A stretch of 64,000 nt of DNA. Source: Pseudomonas fluorescens (GTDB lineage Bacteria > Pseudomonadota > Gammaproteobacteria > Pseudomonadales > Pseudomonadaceae). The DNA lies in the NCBI RefSeq assembly GCF_000730425.1, contig NZ_CP008896.1, forward strand, positions 2,666,001 to 2,730,000, read 5' to 3'. Both the position numbers and the translations under genes were made by a program. The notes beneath the pieces were generated by a model. It was not told where the DNA came from. It did not search any database and was given only the letters and a program-made list of their open reading frames with translations. Numbering within the stretch: position 1 is the stretch's first letter; each line of letters begins with the position of its first letter. Positions 8,918-17,329 of this stretch are shown here, piece after piece.

Positions 8918-10129
8918 TTAATGGGTCGGTTCCACAGTTACAGGGCCATGATGGTCCTCGACCACGGCCATGCATTCGATCGCCACCCGCGCGCCACGCG
9001 GTAGCCGGCGCACGGCCAGCACGCTGCGGGCGGGTAACCGGCCTCGGGCGAAGTAGCCCAGGTACAGGTCGTCGACCAGGTTCAAGTCCTCCAGGTCGAC
9101 CAGCATCAAGGTGCACTTGACCACCCGGTCCAGCGACGACTGATGACGTTCCAATAGATCACGCAACGTATTCATCACCTGTTTCATCTGTGCGCCTGTG
9201 CCGCCCTTCACCAGGTTGCGATTGGCATCCACTCCCGAAATGCTGGAGAGGTACAGCGTATTGCCCACCCGTACCGCCTCGGAAAAGGGCAGCTCCAGGT
9301 CACTGGGGTAATACTGCAACTCGTCCGTATCCTCAGTGCTGGCGACGTCGGGCTCCTGCTGCTGATACCCCTGGAGAATGCGTTGGTGCTCGCCGCTCTG
9401 CTTGAGCTGCTCCAGTGCGCGGTTCAGGTCGCTGTGCAATTGGCGGTCGGATTTGCGCACACCGATGGCCACGGCGGTGCCCATTTGCTGGCCGGTCACC
9501 GGCGGGCCGGCGAAGTCAAAATCCTGGCCCTGCTGGGTGTCGAGCAGTGCCTGGCGGATTTCAGCCGTACCTTGCAACGTTGCGTCAATGTCACCGGCCA
9601 CCAGGCTGCGGATCAACTGATCGTTGAGCCAGAAGCTCTTGATGATCACCCCGGCCGGCGCCCATTGCGCCAGGGCGAAGGCTTCACGGTTGCTGCCGGT
9701 CAGCACTCCGACGCGCTTGCCCTTGAGGGCGCGTACCGTGGGCAGCAGGCCCGAATACTTGCGGGCGACCAGATGGGTGGTGAGGGGATAGAGGTCGTCG
9801 GTGAAGTCGACCAACTGTCGGCGCTGGGGGGTGGAGGCCATGCCCATGATTGCATCGAAACGCCGGCGTTCCAGGGCGTCGATGCTACGGTCAAAGACCT
9901 GGTCGACCCAGGTGCAGCGCACATCGAGCTGGGCGCACAGGGCATTGCCCAGCTCGATGTTCAAGCCCACCAACTGCCCCTGGGCATCGCGGCTTTCATA
10001 GGGCGGGAACAACGCGGAAATCGCGAAGCGGATTTCGCTGCGTGGCGCAGCACCGGCCATCGCCCCGACAACAAAGCCGCTCCACAGCAACGACCCAACG
10101 GATAACACGAAGATCTTTGCCAACGCCAT
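8918..10129 (-). CDS. Exported fusion: solute-binding protein family 3 domain + Rid (YjgF/RidA) domain
   Basis: A 403-residue two-domain protein. From ATG 10129, which has AAAGGGA 8-9 bases upstream, it starts MALAKIFVLSVGSLLWSGFV, a Sec signal peptide. Residues about 35-260 are a family 3 amino-acid-type binding domain (RFAISALFPPYESRDAQGQL, then FTDDLYPLTTHLVARK). Residues about 280-395 are a Rid domain (LPFSEAVRVGNTLYLSSISG, then LPARSVLAVRRLPRGARVAIE). The Rid substrate-binding Arg is kept at residue 368. Rid proteins normally deaminate reactive enamines/imines in the cytoplasm; an exported copy fused to a binding domain is unusual. No ABC permease genes are nearby. A longer start at 10165 is possible but would lack a good ribosome site. 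Confidence 0.85.
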   Translation of the reverse strand: MALAKIFVLSVGSLLWSGFVVGAMAGAAPRSEIRFAISALFPPYESRDAQGQLVGLNIELGNALCAQLDVRCTWVDQVFDRSIDALERRRFDAIMGMASTPQRRQLVDFTDDLYPLTTHLVARKYSGLLPTVRALKGKRVGVLTGSNREAFALAQWAPAGVIIKSFWLNDQLIRSLVAGDIDATLQGTAEIRQALLDTQQGQDFDFAGPPVTGQQMGTAVAIGVRKSDRQLHSDLNRALEQLKQSGEHQRILQGYQQQEPDVASTEDTDELQYYPSDLELPFSEAVRVGNTLYLSSISGVDANRNLVKGGTGAQMKQVMNTLRDLLERHQSSLDRVVKCTLMLVDLEDLNLVDDLYLGYFARGRLPARSVLAVRRLPRGARVAIECMAVVEDHHGPVTVEPTH

Positions 10130-10267
10130 GCAGACATCCCTTTCTTGAAAGATCCATGCCTTCAACCGGTACTTCTGCCAACCAGGCGCGGCGAAGGGGT
10201 AGCGGGCAAGCTTTCAAGAAGAGATCATGGGCCAACAAGGCGAAAAGTCAGCAATGGCTGTAGGCCG

Positions 10268-10501
10268 TCAGCGTTTACCCATCGAGCGACGAGTGCCGGG
10301 CGGCGCCATGCCAGGGGTTTTGGTGTGGCCGTTCTTCGCGCCGTTTTTGTACCACGGCTGATTGCTGTCTTTCGCCCCGGCCAGTTCACCCGGTTTGAAA
10401 GGGAATTTGAAGGCTGGGATCACCGGCTTGGCTTCACTGTCGAGGCTGTCTGGCTCAGCGAGTTCGGCGCTTTCAACGGGCGGTTGTGTCGGGCAGTTCA
10501 T
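10268..10501 (-). CDS. Small protein of unknown function, 77 residues
   Basis: An acidic N-terminal half (VESAELAEPDSLDSE) and a basic, Pro/Gly-rich C-terminal half ending PPGTRRSMGKR. No domain that I recognise, no signal peptide and no membrane segment. ATG 10501 is preceded by CGGAG at a good distance. The composition suggests a disordered protein. I believe similar short proteins with a C-terminal RRSMGKR occur in other pseudomonads, but cannot confirm it here. It stands alone, 138 bases from the binding-protein/Rid gene and divergent from the RND operon. Confidence 0.6.
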   Translation of the reverse strand: MNCPTQPPVESAELAEPDSLDSEAKPVIPAFKFPFKPGELAGAKDSNQPWYKNGAKNGHTKTPGMAPPGTRRSMGKR

Positions 10502-10554
10502 GGAAGCTCCGGAGCGTGCAAAAAATGACGCGGGTCCGACTTGCGGGCCACGCT

Positions 10555-10577
10555 GGCGCGCAGTATACCTGCGCGCC
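10555..10577. repeat. 9-bp inverted repeat in the divergent intergenic region
   Basis: GGCGCGCAG and CTGCGCGCC flank a 5-base centre (TATAC). It lies upstream of the 77-residue gene (minus) and of the RND operon (plus). It could be an operator or a small hairpin. There is no T-run, so it is not a clear terminator. Confidence 0.5.
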
Positions 10578-10613
10578 CTGGTTCTTTAACCACTGCCCGT
10601 ACGAATGGTCGAC

Positions 10614-10654
10614 CTTTGCTGACAGCGCCGTCAGTTAACGGTCACTTTGCTGAC
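10614..10654 (+). promoter_or_regulatory. Paired CTTTGCTGAC direct repeat upstream of the RND operon
   Basis: CTTTGCTGAC occurs at 10614-10623 and again at 10645-10654, 31 bases or about three helical turns apart, with GTCAGTTAACGGTCAC between. A TATAAA box lies shortly after, at about 10668. Regularly spaced direct repeats near a promoter suit an OmpR-type activator, and such a regulator is encoded in the same operon at 14985. This is inference from position and spacing. Confidence 0.4.
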
Positions 10655-10716
10655 CGGGTTTGCAGGCTATAAATAGCCTCCACTCTTCCCACTTTCTGTC
10701 CGGACGCCGCGAGACC

Positions 10717-11883
10717 ATGCCCATTCAACGCAAAACCACCTTGATTGTGCTTGCCTGCGTGGCCCTGGCGGTCGTGGCCTGGGTAGCAACCCGGCCAGCC
10801 AAGACCCAACTGGCCACCTCCAGTGCAATTCCGGTGCGGGTGGTCAGTGTCGCGCAACAGGATATCCCGCGTTTTGTCAGTGGGATCGGCTCGGTGCTGT
10901 CGCTGCACAGTGTGGTGATTCGCCCGCAAGTCGATGGCATTCTCACCCGTTTGATGGTCAAGGAAGGGCAATTGGTCAAGGCCGGCGATCTGCTGGCGAG
11001 CATCGACGACCGGGCGATCCGCGCCAGCCTCGACCAGGCCAAGGCCCAGTTGGGCGAAAGCCAGGCGCAGTTGCAAGTGGCGCTGGTCAATCTCAAGCGC
11101 TACAAGGCGCTGAGCATCGACGACGGCGTGTCGAAGCAGACTTACGACCAGCAGCAAGCCCTGGTCAACCAGCTCAAGGCCACGGCCCTGGGCAACCAGG
11201 CGGAGATTGATGCGGCTCAGGTCCAGCTTTCCTACACACAGATTCGCTCCCCCGTCAGCGGTCGGGTGGGGATCCGCAATGTGGATGAAGGCAACTTCCT
11301 GCGCACCAGCGATACCCAAGGCCTGTTCTCGGTGACGCAAATCGACCCGATCGCCGTGGAGTTTTCCCTGCCCCAACAGATGCTGCCAACCCTGCAAGGG
11401 CTGATCGCCGCGCAACACCCCGCCAGCGTCGATGCGTTCCTGGGCGCCGACACCGATGGCCCGGCGGCGGTCCTGCTCGGTGAGGGGCGCCTGAGCCTGA
11501 TCGATAACCAGATCAGCGCCACCACCGGCACCATCCGCGCCAAGGCCGAGTTCAGCAATACCGCGCAAACGCTGTGGCCGGGGCAACTGGTGACGGTGAA
11601 GATCCAGACCGCCCTCGACAAAGCCGTCCTGGCGGTGCCGCCGACCGTGGTCCAACGCGGCATGGATTCGCACTTCGTGTACCGACTCAATGGCGACAAG
11701 GTGGACGTGGTACCGGTACACGTGGCCTACCAGAACAGCAACCTGACCATCGTCACCGGCGTGCAGCCCGGTGATGTGCTGGTCAGCGACGGCCAGTCAC
11801 GCCTCAAGGCGGGCGCCCAGGTGCAGGTGATCAAGGAGCCCTCGCAGGTGATCCAGACCGCACAAGCGCAGGCCCAGCCATGA
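10717..11883 (+). CDS. RND efflux periplasmic adaptor (membrane fusion protein)
   Basis: A 388-residue adaptor that links an inner-membrane RND pump to an outer-membrane duct. The N-terminus MPIQRKTTLIVLACVALAVV is a membrane anchor or signal. Next come the first half of the lipoyl domain (about residues 60-95, VVIRPQVDGILTRLMVKEGQ), an alpha-helical hairpin (about 100-160), the second lipoyl half (SYTQIRSPVSGRVGIRNVDEG) and beta-barrel/membrane-proximal domains. I chose ATG 10717; a frame-compatible TTG exists at 10660 but gives an unlikely N-terminus. The stop overlaps the pump start (ATGA). The overall type is MdtA/AcrA-like. Confidence 0.92.
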   Translation: MPIQRKTTLIVLACVALAVVAWVATRPAKTQLATSSAIPVRVVSVAQQDIPRFVSGIGSVLSLHSVVIRPQVDGILTRLMVKEGQLVKAGDLLASIDDRAIRASLDQAKAQLGESQAQLQVALVNLKRYKALSIDDGVSKQTYDQQQALVNQLKATALGNQAEIDAAQVQLSYTQIRSPVSGRVGIRNVDEGNFLRTSDTQGLFSVTQIDPIAVEFSLPQQMLPTLQGLIAAQHPASVDAFLGADTDGPAAVLLGEGRLSLIDNQISATTGTIRAKAEFSNTAQTLWPGQLVTVKIQTALDKAVLAVPPTVVQRGMDSHFVYRLNGDKVDVVPVHVAYQNSNLTIVTGVQPGDVLVSDGQSRLKAGAQVQVIKEPSQVIQTAQAQAQP

Positions 11884-14800
11884 AGGGCCATGGCTCGGTA
11901 TCGGCCTGGTGCGTCGATCATCCGGTCGCCACCTTGCTGCTGACCTTTGCCCTGGTGCTGCTGGGTTTGATCGCCTTTCCGCGCCTGCCCGTCGCGCCGC
12001 TGCCAGAGGCAGAGTTCCCGACGATCCAGGTCACCGCCCAACTGCCCGGCGCCAGCCCCGATACCATGGCATCCTCAGTGGCCACGCCCTTGGAGGTGCA
12101 ATTCAGTGCCATCCCCGGCATGACCCAGATGACCTCCAGCAGTGCCCTGGGCTCCAGCCTCTTGACCCTGCAATTCACCCTCGATAAAAGCATCGATACC
12201 GCCGCCCAGGAAGTGCAGGCGGCGATCAACACCGCAGCCGGCAAGTTGCCCAGCGATATGCCCAACCTGCCAACCTGGCGCAAGGTCAACCCGGCGGACA
12301 GCCCGGTACTGATCCTGAGTATCAGCTCCGACAATATGCCCGGCACCGAGTTGAGCGACTATGTGGAAACCCTGCTGGCCCGGCAGATCAGCCAGATCGA
12401 CGGGGTCGGCCAGATCAGCATCACCGGCCAGCAACGCCCGGCGATCCGCGTGCAGGCCTCGCCGGACAAGCTCGCCGCCATCGGCCTGACCCTGGCCGAC
12501 ATCCGCCTGGTGCTCCAGCAATCGAGCCTGAACCTGGCCAAGGGCGCGCTGTATGGGCGCGATAGCGTATCGACGCTGTCGACCAACGACCAGCTGTTCC
12601 ACCCCGAGGAATACGGCGACTTGATCGTTTCCTATAGGGACGGTGCGCCCGTGCAGTTACGCGATGTGGCGCGGGTGATCAACGGCTCGGAGAACGCCTA
12701 CGTACAGGCCTGGTCCGGCGATACGCCGGGGGTCAACCTGGTGATCTTCCGCCAGCCAGGGGCCAATATCGTTGACACCGTGGAACGCATCCTGGCCGAA
12801 GTGCCGCGTTTGCAGGCGATGCTGCCGGCATCGGTGGAGGTCAGCTCGCTGTCGGATCGCACCAAGACCATTCGGGCCTCGCTGCATGAAGTGGAAATCA
12901 CCCTGCTGATCGCGGTGTTGCTGGTGGTGGCGGTGATGGCGCTGTTCCTGCGCCAGTGGTCGGCAACCCTGATTGTCTCCAGTGTGCTCGGGGTGTCGCT
13001 GGTCTCAAGCTTTGCCTTGATGTACGTGATGGGCTTCAGCTTGAACAACCTGACCCTGGTCGCCATCGTGATCGCCGTGGGGTTTGTGGTGGACGATGCG
13101 ATTGTGGTGGTGGAGAACATCCACCGTCACCTTGAGGCGGGCCTGGACAAGCGTGAAGCCGCGATCAAGGGCGCCGGCGAGATCGGGTTTACCGTGGTCT
13201 CCATCAGCTTCTCGCTGGTGGCGGCGTTTATCCCGCTGTTGTTCATGGGCGGCGTGGTCGGTCGCTTGTTCAAGGAGTTCGCCCTGACGGCGACCTCGAC
13301 CATCCTGATTTCAGTGGTGGTGTCCCTGACCCTGGCGCCAATGCTGGCCGGGCAGTTTATGCGCGCGCCCACCCACCACCCCCACGACAAGCCGGGCTTT
13401 GGCGAACGCCTGTTGGCCAGCTATGCCCGCAACCTGCGGCGGGCGCTGGCCCATCCCCGGACGATGCTCGCCATCTTCACCGTGACCCTGGGCCTGGCCG
13501 TGGCCGGCTACGTGTTGATTCCCAAGGGCTTTTTCCCGGTACAGGACACCGGCTTTATTCTCGGCACCAGCGAGGCGGCGGCCGATGTGTCCTACCCGGA
13601 CATGGTCGCCAAGCACCAGGCCCTGGCCGAAATCATCAAGGCCGACCCGGCGGTGGAAAACTTCTCCCACTCTGTGGGTGTGACCGGCAGCAACCAGACC
13701 ATCGCCAACGGCCGCTTCTGGATTGCCTTGAAAGACCGCGGTGATCGCGATGTGTCCGCCAGCCAGTTCATCGACCGGATCCGCGCCAAACTGGCCCAGG
13801 TGCCGGGGATCGTGCTGTATCTGCGTGCCGGCCAGGACATCAACCTCAGCTCCGGGCCCAGCCGCAGCCAGTACCAGTACGTGCTCAAGAGCAACGATGG
13901 CGCGACCCTGAACACCTGGACCCAGCGCCTGACCGAAAAACTGCGCGCCAACCCGGCCTTTCGCGACCTGTCCAACGACCTGCAACTGGGCGGCAGCATT
14001 ACCCACATCAGTATCGACCGCCAGGCCGCCGCACGTTTCGGCCTGACGGCCACCGATGTCGACCAGGCGCTGTACGACGCGTTCGGCCAGCGCCAGGTCA
14101 ATGAATTCCAGACCGAGACCAACCAGTACCAGGTGGTGCTGGAACTGGACAGCCAGCAACGGGGCAAGGCTGAAAGCCTGAACTACTTCTACCTGCGCTC
14201 GCCGTTGAGCGGTGAGATGGTGCCACTGTCGGCCCTGGCCAAGGTCGACCCGCCGAGCGTCGGGCCGCTGTCGATCAGCCATGACGGCATGTTCCCGGCG
14301 GCCAACCTGTCGTTCAACCTGGCGCCGGGCGTGGCCCTGGGTGACGCCGTCATCATGCTCGACCAGGCCAAGAACGAGATCGGCATGCCGAGTACCATCA
14401 TCGGCAACTTCCAGGGCGCGGCACAGGCGTTCCAAAGTTCCTTGGCCAGCCAGCCGTGGCTGATCCTCGCGGCGCTGGTGGCGGTCTATATCATCCTCGG
14501 CGTGCTGTATGAGAGTTTCGTACATCCGCTGACGATCATCTCGACCCTGCCCTCCGCCGGTCTCGGCGCATTGATCCTGCTGTGGCTGTTGGGCCAGGAT
14601 TTTTCGATCATGGCCTTGATCGGCCTGGTGCTGTTGATCGGCATCGTCAAGAAAAACGGCATCCTGATGATCGACTTTGCCCTGGAAGCCCAGCGCGTTC
14701 GTGGGCTGACGCCCGCCGATGCGATTTATGAAGCCTGTATCACGCGCTTCCGACCGATCATCATGACCACCCTCGCCGCGTTGCTGGGCGCAGTGCCGCT

Positions 14801-14975
14801 GATGCTCGGCGCAGGCGCCGGCGCGGAATTGCGCCAGCCCCTGGGGATCGCGGTGGTCGGCGGGTTGCTGGTGAGCCAGGCGCTGACGCTGTTCACCACG
14901 CCGGTCATATACTTGTACCTTGAGAAACTTTTCCACAGACCCAAACCGGCCCTCGGGCTGGCGACCACACATTGA
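11880..14975 (+). CDS. RND multidrug efflux pump, inner-membrane permease (HAE-1/MdtBC-like)
   Basis: A 1031-residue proton-driven pump with the standard layout: TM1, a large periplasmic loop, TM2-7, a second loop and TM8-12. Proton-relay residues are visible as the Asp pair in GFVVDDAIVVVENIHRHLEA (TM4) and the Lys in IGIVKKNGILMID (TM10). Length and motifs fit the hydrophobe/amphiphile (drug) class rather than the heavy-metal class, whose members carry a charged metal relay. It is translationally coupled to the adaptor. No outer-membrane factor gene is in the operon, so it must borrow one. Closest recognised relatives are MdtB/MdtC and MuxB/MuxC. The substrate is unknown. Confidence 0.93.
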   Translation: MKGHGSVSAWCVDHPVATLLLTFALVLLGLIAFPRLPVAPLPEAEFPTIQVTAQLPGASPDTMASSVATPLEVQFSAIPGMTQMTSSSALGSSLLTLQFTLDKSIDTAAQEVQAAINTAAGKLPSDMPNLPTWRKVNPADSPVLILSISSDNMPGTELSDYVETLLARQISQIDGVGQISITGQQRPAIRVQASPDKLAAIGLTLADIRLVLQQSSLNLAKGALYGRDSVSTLSTNDQLFHPEEYGDLIVSYRDGAPVQLRDVARVINGSENAYVQAWSGDTPGVNLVIFRQPGANIVDTVERILAEVPRLQAMLPASVEVSSLSDRTKTIRASLHEVEITLLIAVLLVVAVMALFLRQWSATLIVSSVLGVSLVSSFALMYVMGFSLNNLTLVAIVIAVGFVVDDAIVVVENIHRHLEAGLDKREAAIKGAGEIGFTVVSISFSLVAAFIPLLFMGGVVGRLFKEFALTATSTILISVVVSLTLAPMLAGQFMRAPTHHPHDKPGFGERLLASYARNLRRALAHPRTMLAIFTVTLGLAVAGYVLIPKGFFPVQDTGFILGTSEAAADVSYPDMVAKHQALAEIIKADPAVENFSHSVGVTGSNQTIANGRFWIALKDRGDRDVSASQFIDRIRAKLAQVPGIVLYLRAGQDINLSSGPSRSQYQYVLKSNDGATLNTWTQRLTEKLRANPAFRDLSNDLQLGGSITHISIDRQAAARFGLTATDVDQALYDAFGQRQVNEFQTETNQYQVVLELDSQQRGKAESLNYFYLRSPLSGEMVPLSALAKVDPPSVGPLSISHDGMFPAANLSFNLAPGVALGDAVIMLDQAKNEIGMPSTIIGNFQGAAQAFQSSLASQPWLILAALVAVYIILGVLYESFVHPLTIISTLPSAGLGALILLWLLGQDFSIMALIGLVLLIGIVKKNGILMIDFALEAQRVRGLTPADAIYEACITRFRPIIMTTLAALLGAVPLMLGAGAGAELRQPLGIAVVGGLLVSQALTLFTTPVIYLYLEKLFHRPKPALGLATTH

Positions 14976-14984
14976 GGCGGGGTC

Positions 14985-15662
14985 ATGCGCGTCCTGATTA
15001 TTGAAGACGAAGAAAAAACCGCCGACTACCTGCATCGCGGGCTGACGGAGCAAGGCTACACGGTGGATGTCGCCCGCGACGGTATCGAGGGCCTGCACCT
15101 GTCCCTGGAAAGCGATTACGCGGTGATCGTGCTCGATGTGATGCTGCCCGGCCTCGACGGCTTTGGTGTGCTGCGTGCACTGCGGGCACGCAAGCAGACC
15201 CCGGTGATCATGCTCACCGCCCGTGAGCGCGTGGAAGACCGCATTCGCGGCCTGCGCGAAGGCGCCGACGATTACCTGGGCAAGCCGTTCTCATTCCTCG
15301 AACTGGTGGCGCGCCTGCAAGCCCTGACCCGGCGCAGCGGCGGGCATGAGCCGGTACAGGTGACTATCGCCGACTTGTGGATCGATCTGATCAGTCGCAA
15401 GGCCAGTCGCTGCGGCCTGCGCCTGGACCTGACCGCCAAGGAGTTCTCGCTGCTCAGCGTCCTGGCCCGGCGCCAGGGCGAAATCCTGTCAAAGACGGCG
15501 ATTGCGGAATTGGTCTGGGACATCAACTTCGACAGCGACGCCAATGTGGTCGAAGTGGCGATCAAGCGCCTGCGGGCCAAGCTCGACGGGCCGTTCGAGC
15601 ACAAGCTGCTGCACACCATTCGAGGCATGGGCTACGTGTTGGAGAACCGCAGTGCCGAGTAA
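14985..15662 (+). CDS. OmpR-family response regulator, heavy-metal (CopR/CusR/CzcR) subtype
   Basis: A 225-residue DNA-binding response regulator. The receiver domain (1-115) has the acidic EDE at 7-9, phospho-acceptor Asp51 in VLDVMLPGLDG, Thr78 and Lys100 in GKPF. A winged-helix effector domain follows (about 130-220, ending TIRGMGYVLE). The sequence matches the CopR/SilR/CzcR group. It begins 9 bases after the RND pump stop and overlaps the kinase gene, so pump and regulator form one operon and probably autoregulate it. Whether the signal is a metal is not shown by the sequence. Confidence 0.92.
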   Translation: MRVLIIEDEEKTADYLHRGLTEQGYTVDVARDGIEGLHLSLESDYAVIVLDVMLPGLDGFGVLRALRARKQTPVIMLTARERVEDRIRGLREGADDYLGKPFSFLELVARLQALTRRSGGHEPVQVTIADLWIDLISRKASRCGLRLDLTAKEFSLLSVLARRQGEILSKTAIAELVWDINFDSDANVVEVAIKRLRAKLDGPFEHKLLHTIRGMGYVLENRSAE

Positions 15663-17016
15663 CTCCATTGCCCTGCGCCTGAGCGGCATGTTCAGCCTGG
15701 TGGCGCTGGTGATTTTCCTACTGATCGGCGGTGCGCTGTACCAGCAGGTAGACCGTAGCCTGGGCTTGTTGCCGGGAGCGGAACTGGATGCGCGCTACAG
15801 TGTGCTGGAGTCGTCGATCACGCGGTTCAGTACGCCAGATCACTGGGACAAGATGACCAACAAACTCAAGCTGCTGGGGGAAGAGGACACGCGTATCCGG
15901 TTTTGGGTGGTGAGCAGTGACCCGACCTATGAATATGGCAACCCGGATGCACGCATCCGCGAGTTCGCCGCCGGCCCCACGGGCAAGCGTGATTTGTACC
16001 TGCCGGGCCACGCCTACCCGTTCAAGGTGCTGGTCAGCCAGTTCCCCGCCAAGGACCAGCGCCCGCCGCTGCGCTTTATGATCGCCGTTGACACCGCCAA
16101 CTTCCGTGCTACCCAGCACCATCTGCTGATGGCCTTGATCAGCCTGGCGTCTGTCGGCGTGGTACTGGCTTCGCTGCTGGGCTTCTGGGTCGCGCGCATC
16201 GGTCTCAAACCTTTGATCAAGCTGTCGGCTGAAGCGCAAAAACTGGCTCCGCCTAAACTGTCCGGACGCTTGCAGTTGTCGCCATTGCCGCCGGAACTCG
16301 AGCAGTTCGTCAATTCCTTCAACTCGACCCTGGAGCGGGTGGAAACCGCCTACTCACGCCTGGAATCCTTCAATGCCGATGTGGCCCACGAACTACGCTC
16401 ACCACTGACCAACCTGATTGGCCAGACCCAGGTGGCGCTGACCCGTGGCCGTTCGGCCGAGCACTACTTCGAAGTGCTGCAATCGAACCTGGAAGAACTG
16501 GAGCGCCTGCGCTCGATCATCAATGACATGCTGTTCCTGGCCAGCGCCGACCAGGGCAGCAAGGCCACCAAGCTGATAGAGAGTTCCCTGGCCGATGAAG
16601 TGGCGACCACCCTCGAGTACCTGGACTTTATCCTCGAAGACGCCCAGGTGCGGGTCACAGTGGTCGGCGATGCCCAGGCCCAGATCGAAAAGGCTCATTT
16701 GCGCCGGGCGCTGATCAACCTGCTGAACAATGCCGTGCAGCACACCTCGCCGGGGCAGGAGATCCAGGTACGGATTGAAACGCAGGAGCAGCAGGTGCTG
16801 ATTGGCGTGACCAACCCAGGGGAGCTGATCGTCAGCGAACATCTGCCCCGCTTGTTCGAGCGCTTCTACCGCGTCGACGCCTCGCGCAGTAACAGCGGGG
16901 CCAATCATGGGTTGGGGCTGGCCATCGTCAAGGCGATTGCCTTGATGCATGGCGGGGATGTGTTTGTGCGCAGCGAGCACGGTGGCAACACCTTTGGCAT
17001 CAGCCTGCCCGTATAA
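15652..17016 (+). CDS. Sensor histidine kinase, heavy-metal (CopS/CusS) subtype
   Basis: A 454-residue membrane kinase. TM1 spans about residues 13-31, a periplasmic sensor about 32-160, TM2 about 163-183, then HAMP. The dimerisation and phospho-acceptor domain has His246 in DVAHELRSPL. The ATP-binding domain has N-box INLLNNAVQHT and G-boxes ending GLGLAIVKAIALMHGG. I place the start at GTG 15652, overlapping the regulator's stop by 11 bases; an upstream in-frame ATG would run through the regulator gene. It is the cognate kinase of the preceding regulator. The periplasmic domain has no obvious Cys/His/Met metal cluster. Confidence 0.9.
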   Translation: MPSNSIALRLSGMFSLVALVIFLLIGGALYQQVDRSLGLLPGAELDARYSVLESSITRFSTPDHWDKMTNKLKLLGEEDTRIRFWVVSSDPTYEYGNPDARIREFAAGPTGKRDLYLPGHAYPFKVLVSQFPAKDQRPPLRFMIAVDTANFRATQHHLLMALISLASVGVVLASLLGFWVARIGLKPLIKLSAEAQKLAPPKLSGRLQLSPLPPELEQFVNSFNSTLERVETAYSRLESFNADVAHELRSPLTNLIGQTQVALTRGRSAEHYFEVLQSNLEELERLRSIINDMLFLASADQGSKATKLIESSLADEVATTLEYLDFILEDAQVRVTVVGDAQAQIEKAHLRRALINLLNNAVQHTSPGQEIQVRIETQEQQVLIGVTNPGELIVSEHLPRLFERFYRVDASRSNSGANHGLGLAIVKAIALMHGGDVFVRSEHGGNTFGISLPV

Positions 17017-17030
17017 ACACCTCGGCCTAC

Positions 17031-17120
17031 TGTAGGAGCCGGCTTGCCGGGGATGGCGGCCAGTCAGTCAACTTATTCATCACTGATCCACCGCTATCGC
17101 CGGCGAGCCGGCTCCTACAG
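17031..17120. repeat. REPIN
   Basis: Inverted REP pair, TGTAGGAGCCGGCTTGCCGG and CCGGCGAGCCGGCTCCTACA, with a 46-base AT-richer spacer. It lies 15 bases after the kinase stop and belongs to the same family as the copies at 4867, 20302 and 59714. Confidence 0.92.
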
Positions 17121-17150
17121 TTGATCTTCGCTGTCTTGACTGTTGCGATT

Positions 17151-17179
17151 TGGGCAACAGTCATTATCTTGTTACACTC
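17151..17179 (+). promoter_or_regulatory. Candidate sigma70 promoter for the porin leader or a small RNA
   Basis: TTGGGC, 17 bases, TACACT. This predicts a transcript beginning near 17186, which meets a strong intrinsic terminator at about 17329 before reaching the porin gene. Confidence 0.5.
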
Positions 17180-17185
17180 TGTACC

Positions 17186-17329
17186 GTACCGCTCGCCTGC
17201 GCCAATATGTCGCATCGACGAGCGAGACGGCAAAGACAGCCGACCCGCCCTGCCATTTCCCTCGACTTATTTCCAGGGCTCTACACTGGGAATCTGTTTT
17301 AAAGCCGCTGACTTCAGCGGCTTTTTTTT
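17186..17329 (+). ncRNA. Candidate ~145-nt small RNA or attenuated 5' leader upstream of the OprD-family porin
   Basis: The 380-base gap between the kinase and porin genes holds a REPIN, then a plausible promoter at 17151, then about 145 bases with no convincing reading frame, ending in a textbook intrinsic terminator (17300-17329). The terminator lies 68 bases upstream of the porin start codon. Either this is an independent small RNA, or the porin message is controlled by attenuation at this hairpin. I do not recognise the sequence as a known Pseudomonas small RNA. The terminator is certain to the eye; the transcript itself is inferred. Confidence 0.5.
17300..17329 (+). terminator. Intrinsic terminator between the candidate leader/sRNA and the porin gene
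   Basis: AAAGCCGCTGA and TCAGCGGCTTT form a GC-rich stem with a tiny loop, followed by a run of eight T. It is oriented on the plus strand. Confidence 0.9.

Noticed and set aside
13311..15098. A 595-codon frame on the minus strand across the RND pump
   Set aside because: Antisense shadow of the pump gene, with low-complexity His/Gln/Gly composition and no recognisable domain.
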